64,000 nucleotides of DNA from NCBI GenBank assembly GCA_022702705.1, contig CM040425.1:8138001-8202000 (forward strand), given 5' to 3'. The notes beneath the pieces are model-generated. The model worked only from the letters and a program-made list of their open reading frames with translations, was not told the DNA's origin and did not search any database. Positions within the stretch are counted from its first letter, which is position 1, and the number at the start of each line of letters is the position of its first letter. Origin of the DNA: Papilionanthe hookeriana x Papilionanthe teres. Lineage: Eukaryota; Streptophyta; Magnoliopsida; Asparagales; Orchidaceae. The position numbers and the translations under genes are program-made. Shown here piece after piece: positions 57,881 to 64,000 of the stretch.

Positions 57881-58639
57881 TGATCGTCGAAGAGATTGCC
57901 TAAACGATCCCGAATCACGAAACAGACTGCACCGTTGTGTTCGGAACATCGAAATTACTTAGGAAGGATATGTAATTTTCCATAGTTCGGTGCACAGACG
58001 AACGGTGCCAAAATCGGAATGTTCGGGTAAGTAATTAATTATTAAAATAATTTCTTTTTTTTGCTTTCTCCCTAACCTAGCCCTAGCCGACGCCCCTTCT
58101 CCCCTTTTTTTTCGTAAATTTCAGCATGGTCGAACCCTAGCTAGCTTGGTCAAAACTTACATGGTATGCCCCTCTTTGCTTCTTCTCTAAGGTATGGCTT
58201 CTCTTCTTCTGGCTTCAATCCCATTAATGGAAGCCATCCATCATCTCTTTTAGGCATTAGTCACTTCTTTTCTGCATTCCTTTCATCTCTATCATCTCAA
58301 AGGAGGTTTAATAGCTGCATCTCCTTTCTACCGAAGGTCCTTACCCATGGTTAAGTTCAAGGTCTCATCTTCCTCTCATCTTTTTCTTCTTCTTATTTTC
58401 TCTATAAAATGGCCTTTTTTTTTACCCTTTTTGGTGTTGGCTGAAAATTGAATAATCTTGGAGAGGTGCTGCAAAAATCTCGTCAAAAAACTTATTTTTA
58501 CCTTCCTTTGATGCTTCATACCAAGTAGTAGCCCCTAGTTTCTTAACCTCTTTGGTTGTTTAATATTTGATGTTGGAAGTGATGCATTCTATGGTTTAAT
58601 TGTTGGTTTGGCTATCTTTTCTTAACTTATGTTGCATTG

Positions 58640-59220
58640 CTAAAAATTTCTTTACAAAAAAAAGAGAAAGGATGATGAAAGTAAAGTTTGGTCATGCTTA
58701 ATGTTTGGTCGTGGTGGAGAAAAAAGTCAAGCTTCTTAAAGACTTTGCATGCTCTTGTTAAATACATGGAATTTTATGGCTATGTTTCTACTGATTTTTA
58801 TTCCTAATGGTTCCATGTTTAAAAAGCTAGAGAAATCTTTTCTCTCCTCATATCATGTGCTACAAGTTTCTTTTTTAAAAAAAGGGGTGAAAGGTAAGTT
58901 TGATTTTGTTTAAAGCATTGGTGGAGGAAAGGTTAAGCTTGCTAATGTCTTTTCCTCCTTTTGTTGATTCATGAAAGTTGGTGGCTATGCTTCTATTGCT
59001 TTTATTCACAATGATGGCATGATTAAGAGGCTAGAGAAATCTTTTTCTTTCCTCACAAGCTTCTTTAAAAAGAATATGATGAAGGTAAAGTTTGGATTTT
59101 GCTTCAAACATTGGTGGAGGAATGGATGAGCTTGCTAGTGCTTTTAACCCTTTTGTTGATTCATGAAATTTAATGGTTATGCTTTTTTATTCCTAATGGT
59201 ATCATATCATGTGAAGGTAA
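58640..59220 (+). repeat. Three degenerate ~200-bp tandem units
   Basis: Units share GATGAAAGTAAAGTTTGG-like starts (58671, 58887, 59075), TGGTGGAG(G/A)AA, GTTGATTCATGAAA and TATGCTTCTA...TTTATTC. Spacing 216 and 188 bp. Confidence 0.6.
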
Positions 59221-59499
59221 TATGAGCATGAAAATTCATAGAGGTGGAGTTTGTTATGTTTCATTTTTACATCTATATGCATGGTGGCAAGAGAGTTTAA
59301 GGAGCATTCAAAATTTTGGAAACTCTATGCATTAAGGCTTCTCTGTGTGCATCAAGTAATTGGCCAGCTTGAGAAAGAGAAGGAATGCATGTTATGGTTT
59401 TGTTATACTCATGTACTTACCACTTTTTCTTTAAGTTCATCATTACCTACATGTTTAATACTAGCCTTAGTAGGATGAAAGAGCATTCTTACTAATTAG

Positions 59500-59838
59500 A
59501 TGGCTTGGTGAAATTTTGTGCAAAATTCAGATTAAAAAAATGCTTACTTTTGGAACACTCACAAATGAGACCATACATGCTTGTTTTCACTTCTTTCACC
59601 AAGATTTCATACATATAACATTTGGGCTTTGATTTCACACACATTTCACCTCATTCCACACATTGAAAATGGCTTGGTGAAATTTAGTGCACAATTCGGA
59701 TTACAAAATGCTTACTTTTGGAACACTCACAAATGAGACCATACATGCTTTTTTTCACTTCTTTCACCAAGCTTTCAAACATATAACACTTGGGCTTTGA
59801 TTTCACACACACTTCACCTCATTCCAAACATGAAATTC
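59500..59838 (+). repeat. 169-bp tandem duplication
   Basis: ATGGCTTGGTGAAATTT at 59500 and again at 59669. Both units contain TGCTTACTTTTGGAACACTC and CACCTCATTCCA. They are over 90% alike by eye, so this duplication is younger than its surroundings. Confidence 0.8.
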
Positions 59839-60120
59839 ATCTTTTTTACACAACACTTTACTTTACTTTTAAAAGACATGTGTTACAAACAAGGGTTTCA
59901 CATTCTACATACAGTTCACCAAATTTTAAAACACCTACGTGCGACATCCAAGAGTACTACATTTCACATGCACTTGACACTTGTGGAGGTGGCTATTAGC
60001 ATCAAATGTTTACTGGAGGAGAGGGGAATTGATACATATATATATTTGTGGAACTTTTTTTGATTATGCTCATTACATGTTTAAAGGAATACCATCTCAT
60101 ATATGTTGTCCAAATTGAAA

Positions 60121-60435
60121 AATCTGCACTTGGATATTTATCTGGAATTGATTTGGATCAATCCTATGCAAGCCAAAAGTAAAAATCTACACTTGTATGT
60201 TCATTTGGAATTGACTTGAATCAATCCTATGCATGCCCAAAGTAAAAATCTGCACTTGTATGTTGATTTGGAATTGATTTGGATCAATCCTATACATGCC
60301 TAAAGTAAAATTTTGCGTTTGTATGTTCATTTGGGATTGATTTAGGTCAATCCTATGCATGCCTAAAGAGAAAATCTGCACTTGCGAATTTACTTTGAGT
60401 TGATTTAGATCACTCTTATGCTGCCCCTACATGAA
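60121..60435 (+). repeat. 63-bp minisatellite, five units
   Basis: AATCTGCACTTG-type unit starts at 60121, 60184, 60247, 60309 and 60373, each containing TTGATTTGGATCAATCCTATGCATGCC. The first and last units are the most diverged. Confidence 0.8.
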
Positions 60436-62977
60436 TAATTGCACTGTTACACTTGTTATAAGTTTGTTTTAAACTCCTCTTTGTTGCCCCCTATGTGAAA
60501 ATTTACATTAGTAGCCATGTTTCAAAGCTTCATGTTCATGCAATGTGGAAGGTTATAGCCACTCTTAACTATGCTTCTCTATGTTGAAGCTTTGATCTTT
60601 ACTCCTTCATGAGATTGTTGACCTCATTTTTGATGAGGTCTTCTCTTCTTCTCTTTAGTACTCAGGATCTAGCCTTAGGCTTTTCCTTTGACTATCTTAG
60701 AGGACTAGAATTGGGATCCACCATCTAAAATTTAAAACCACTTCTTAACTCCCTGCAAACTCCACAAACTTGACTGTAGACCCCTAATCACCTAGAGGGT
60801 TGAAATCAAATGTGGAAGTTTAAAGGATGAGTTCCTATAGGACTCTTTGGCCTTAGGACTGCCCTGGGTGGCCTGGTCTGGTGAAGGGGCTGGCTTACAC
60901 ACACACTACACTTTCACACACCTCCTAAAACCACACCCATACCTAACTTGACCTCCTGACTCATGTAGGTGATTCACATAGATGGTCCTTAACCCCTAAG
61001 CCCTTGGCTAAGAGGGTTAGAAACAACATAGTGAATGCCTCAGATGAGTCCCTTCATGGCTCATGTGGGCTTGATGTGGCTTCATGGCTCAACAAAAATG
61101 ATTTCATTCCACTCAAATTTACCCAATCTTCAATTTTCCAAATTTTCAATTTTTGACCCCCGGGACCCTACACCCGCCTAACCTACCCAAAACCCTTGAA
61201 ACTACCCAAATTTCTCAAAAATTTCCAAATCACCCAAAATTCTCCAAAATCATTTCTAAACATTTCTCTCCACTCAAATTGATCATCCATACCCAAAAAT
61301 ACCAAAAATTCCAAGAAAACCTCCCAATACCCTCCAAATACCCAAAATACCCCCCTTGACCCAAAAATCCAAAAATTCCGAAAATTCCCAGAAAATTCCA
61401 GAAAATCCCAAATATTTCCAATTTCATTTTTTCCAACTACACCATGGGCCAATTTTGTCAATTTACCCAACTTTTTTCAAAACTCCCAATTTGACCCATT
61501 TTAACCCAAAGTGAACCCAATGTCAAGCCAAACCTACCCAATTGACCCAAATTCTGGTCCAATTCAATTCTAAACTTTAATTCAACATTCCCAATACCAA
61601 TCTAGACCAAATCCAAGTCCAATTTGATTGACATTTGGATCCAATTTCACTTTTGGCCTTAAAGCCCAATTTAGACCCATGACCCAAACCTAACCCAAAC
61701 TCACCCAATTCAACTCCAATTAACCCCAAATCTTTTCTAAATCTTCCTTAGCATCCCCACAAGCAAAAAAATAACATGATTTGCCCAAAATTTAGACCCA
61801 AACCCCACTCAAATTCAACCCAAAGCAAAAAGGCCCAATTTTGACCTAAACCCAAACCTAACCCAAATGAGCCCAAACCCCAAAATCAAAGCCCAACCAA
61901 AGTCAAAACCTCTTTGAAACACTCCCATAAACATTTCTCAACATTAATTTTACATCAATTTCAACCCTAGCCCAACATTGGCCCAAGTCAGCCCACTTTG
62001 ACCTATATTGGCCCATTCACCTAAAGAGCCCAAATTCAACCCAATTCAAACCCAAATCACCCCCAATTTGCTTCAAGTCACTCAAGACAAATCTATGAGC
62101 TAAACCCAACAATTATTTGGCCCAAGCCTTTACCAAAATTTCATCCCAAAATCCATTTTAAAATTCAAAAGCCCACTTTCCTAAACCATCTTAAAAGCCC
62201 ATCTAAAACCATTTCAAAAAGCCCAAAATCCACCCTAAAGCCCACATGACATCTCCATTTGCCATCCACTTAATTAAAGCCATTACCTAAGTCCTAAATT
62301 CATCATCAAATAATTCCAAATCAAGCCTCATGCCAAACCACCCCTAAATACCAAAATTTTTCTTAAATCCATTTCCATGAAATTGACTCCACTTTTCCCA
62401 AGCCAAAGGTGAGCCATGTAAGCCATGGACAAGCCACATGAAGCCATGGAAGGCTTGACATGTGATCAAGCCACTAATGGCAAAAGGAGGAGCCTCTTTT
62501 AAGCCCCCTTAAAAGGTTTTAACCCTTTTAATGCTTCACCTTAATCTATGTTTAATCAAAATATTCATGGATGGTGACTTCTCCACCCTTTCCTAGCCGA
62601 TCCATCCGATCTTCCCTCAGCCCAAATCGACCATGGGGAGGTGAACCAAGCCCAAAAGGTGGGTTGACCCATTTGGACCCAAAATGAGCTCATCCCCCAT
62701 TCCATTTCAATTCAACTCCTTTACACATGTCCATGGCCAATCGATCTGCACAAACCTCCAGCCACCGACCTCCCCGACCTTGAGGGTGACCTGACCCTGG
62801 TCTGCCGGCCACCACAGCCGCCGGAAACCACCAGGCCGAGAGCTCACATGTGAGCCCAACTTGAAATTCTCACCTGCTGAGCTGCCCCATCCCCAGTGGC
62901 CATTAGAGCTGTTCTTCTCTTGCCAAGAGCAGTCGATCCCAAGCCCTAACTCTCCCGGGAGGCCCTCCACCCTCTCC

Positions 62978-62985
62978 TATTTAAA
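62978..62985 (+). promoter_or_regulatory. TATA box of LTR copy 5
   Basis: TATTTAAA followed by CACCACCCCTCTCGGCC, as in copy 1. It lies about 2360 bp after the LTR start. Confidence 0.6.
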
Positions 62986-63404
62986 CACCACCCCTCTCGG
63001 CCATGAGAGGTGGTGAAACAAAACCTTAAGGAAACTGCGCCAAAATTGTTCCGGACTACTCCCCATACACGAGCACTTGATCCCCACCGAAATCCCCTCG
63101 CCATTTCTCCTCTCGCGAGCTCGATTTCGGAGTTGAAATCCAAGCCCAAAACCAGGACACTTCTCCATAGTGAGCCAATCCCCAAATTGATTGGTTCTAC
63201 ACCTTCACTAGACCAAGGGAAGGTGTCCACCAGCAAAAGCCCCATCTCCAGGCCACCCAGTTGCTCCAGCCTCCAAGCTTTGTGATCGGGCTTGGTAGAA
63301 ATCACACCTAGGCAATTCACCAGACCAGGAGACTTCATCTGGAGCTTGCTGGGATCCAATCGAAGGTGCAACAACCCTCAGATCGAAGCCACACTTCTCT
63401 GAGC

Positions 63405-63414
63405 AAAGGTATGG
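63405..63414 (+). other. Candidate 5' splice site in LTR copy 5
   Basis: CAAAG|GTATGG, GT at 63409-63410, 431 bp after the TATA box. Confidence 0.45.
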
Positions 63415-64000
63415 CCTCACTCTTCTTCCCGAGCTTCTGAACATTCTCCATTTCTATTGCGTAAATTTCATCCCACATAAATCGTATGGATGTGTTCGTC
63501 TTCTCAAGACGAATCCATAGAGCATAAGAACACAAAAATCCATTGAGTATCGAGTGAGATCTTAGGGATTTAGTGTCGACGGCTCTCGGGTGAGGACGCT
63601 CGGGGACGATGAACGGATGTTATCCATTCAATACACACGCGGACGGACGGCTCAGATGGCGTCGGACCAGGAGAAGGTACAAGAACCGCGGGGCCCGGAG
63701 CGCTGAGTCAGATGGCGGCGTCGAATGGGAGCGCGCCACGCGGCGTTTCGGAGCTACCGAGGTTGACGCGGCGCTGTGTGGATAAATAGAAAATTAGGGA
63801 TTTTTTTCTATTTATTTAATTCCCTAAACTTCAAAAATTCATAACTTTGTGTAGAAAAATCAGAAAAATAAAATAAAAATACCCTCTTGCTCAGTGAACA
63901 GAGGAGAATAATGTGGAAAAGAAATCATTTAATTTCATCAAGTATTTTATTTTTAATAATTTATTTACTCTCTGCATATTTTTAATTCTCCATGCATGTA

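Larger units (their letters stand above)
57881..60615. other. Unassigned non-coding region with tandem repeats
   Basis: 2.7 kb that matches none of the LTRs here. It opens with a GC-richer block (57885-58030), then a T/C-rich part with a TATA-like CTATAAAAT near 58401. Three tandem-repeat families follow (see next entries). It ends at the TG start of LTR copy 5 (60616). No ORF looks like a protein. Position directly before a giant LTR fits the hypervariable, repeat-rich 3' UTR known from Ogre elements, but host DNA cannot be excluded. Confidence 0.45.
60616..64000 (+). repeat. Giant Ogre-type LTR, copy 5 (runs off the window)
   Basis: TGTTGACCTCATTTTTGATGAGG start, then closely parallel to copy 1 from 60817 on (for example CTCTTTGGCCTTAGGACTGCCCTGG). 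It contains the C/A-rich part, TATA, splice donor, GC-rich block (63565-63785) and the start of the AT-rich part. GAGAT (60611-60615) would be the left target duplication. A solo LTR, a 5' LTR and a 3' LTR all remain possible. Confidence 0.8.

Noticed and set aside
58160..58420. Host gene promoter or first exon with a TATA-like box at 58401
   Set aside because: No ORF longer than about 60 codons follows, no splice-site pattern fits, and the downstream sequence is tandem repeats.
62707..63535. Several minus- and plus-strand ORFs, up to 142 codons, in LTR copy 5
   Set aside because: They fall in the GC-richer TATA/R region of the LTR. Matching positions in copies 1-3 have stops and indels.
1..64000. 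tRNA, rRNA, CRISPR, bacterial operons or replication origins
   Set aside because: No cloverleaf-like or rRNA-like stretches were seen. The tRNA-like matches are short PBS complements. Tandem repeats lack CRISPR spacing, and the content is clearly plant retrotransposon.

Overview
This window is plant nuclear DNA made almost entirely of nested, mostly decayed LTR retrotransposons. Evidence: Ty3/gypsy gag, protease, RT, RNase H and integrase remnants in two lineages; LTRs of 1.5 to about 7 kb; tRNA-type primer binding sites (PBS); target-site duplications; AT-rich intergenic sequence. The giant-LTR elements look like the Tat/Ogre lineage: a tRNA-Arg-like PBS, an extra ORF1 before gag, and a second RNase H after RT. 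The minus-strand elements with about 1.9-kb LTRs look like the Athila lineage: typical gag and a tRNA-Asp-like PBS. An angiosperm, probably a eudicot with a large genome, is the best guess. I recognise no intact host gene, tRNA, rRNA or CRISPR array.

Layout. 1-7059/7116: giant Ogre-type LTR (copy 1; its first ~200 bp lie outside the window). 7117-13386, minus: Athila-type element A (integrase cut at 7117, RT, protease, gag, PBS, 5' LTR), which sits inside the 3' LTR of element B. 13387-20263, minus: Athila-type deletion derivative B. 20264-29217, plus: Ogre-type element 2 (5'-truncated LTR, PBS, ORF1, start of gag). 29218-57880, plus: Ogre-type element 3, the main coding element. Its 5' LTR (29218-45858) is split by Athila-type element C (34421-44424, minus, 5-bp duplication GATAG). 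Element C itself holds a solo LTR D (39016-40516, plus, near-perfect duplication). Element 3 then has PBS, ORF1, gag, protease, RT, two RNases H and integrase, then an extra 3' ORF (54843-56213) and a partial 3' LTR. 57881-60615: non-coding sequence with three families of tandem repeats. 60616-64000: another giant LTR (copy 5), close in sequence to copy 1.

Most interesting content. The extra 3' ORF of element 3 encodes a complete but mutated AlkB-type Fe(II)/2-oxoglutarate dioxygenase domain. It resembles plant ALKBH9/ALKBH10 RNA N6-methyladenosine demethylases and keeps HxD...H and Rx5R. A textbook 3' splice site lies about 90 nt before its first ATG. A 5' splice site is conserved about 430 nt past the TATA box in the giant LTRs, and both ORF1 starts sit just after 3' splice sites. 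Together this suggests, as inference, a retrotransposon that spliced its leader to express ORF1 and, like an env gene, a captured RNA demethylase from a subgenomic mRNA. All reading frames are now broken by frameshifts and stops, so this is a fossil copy.
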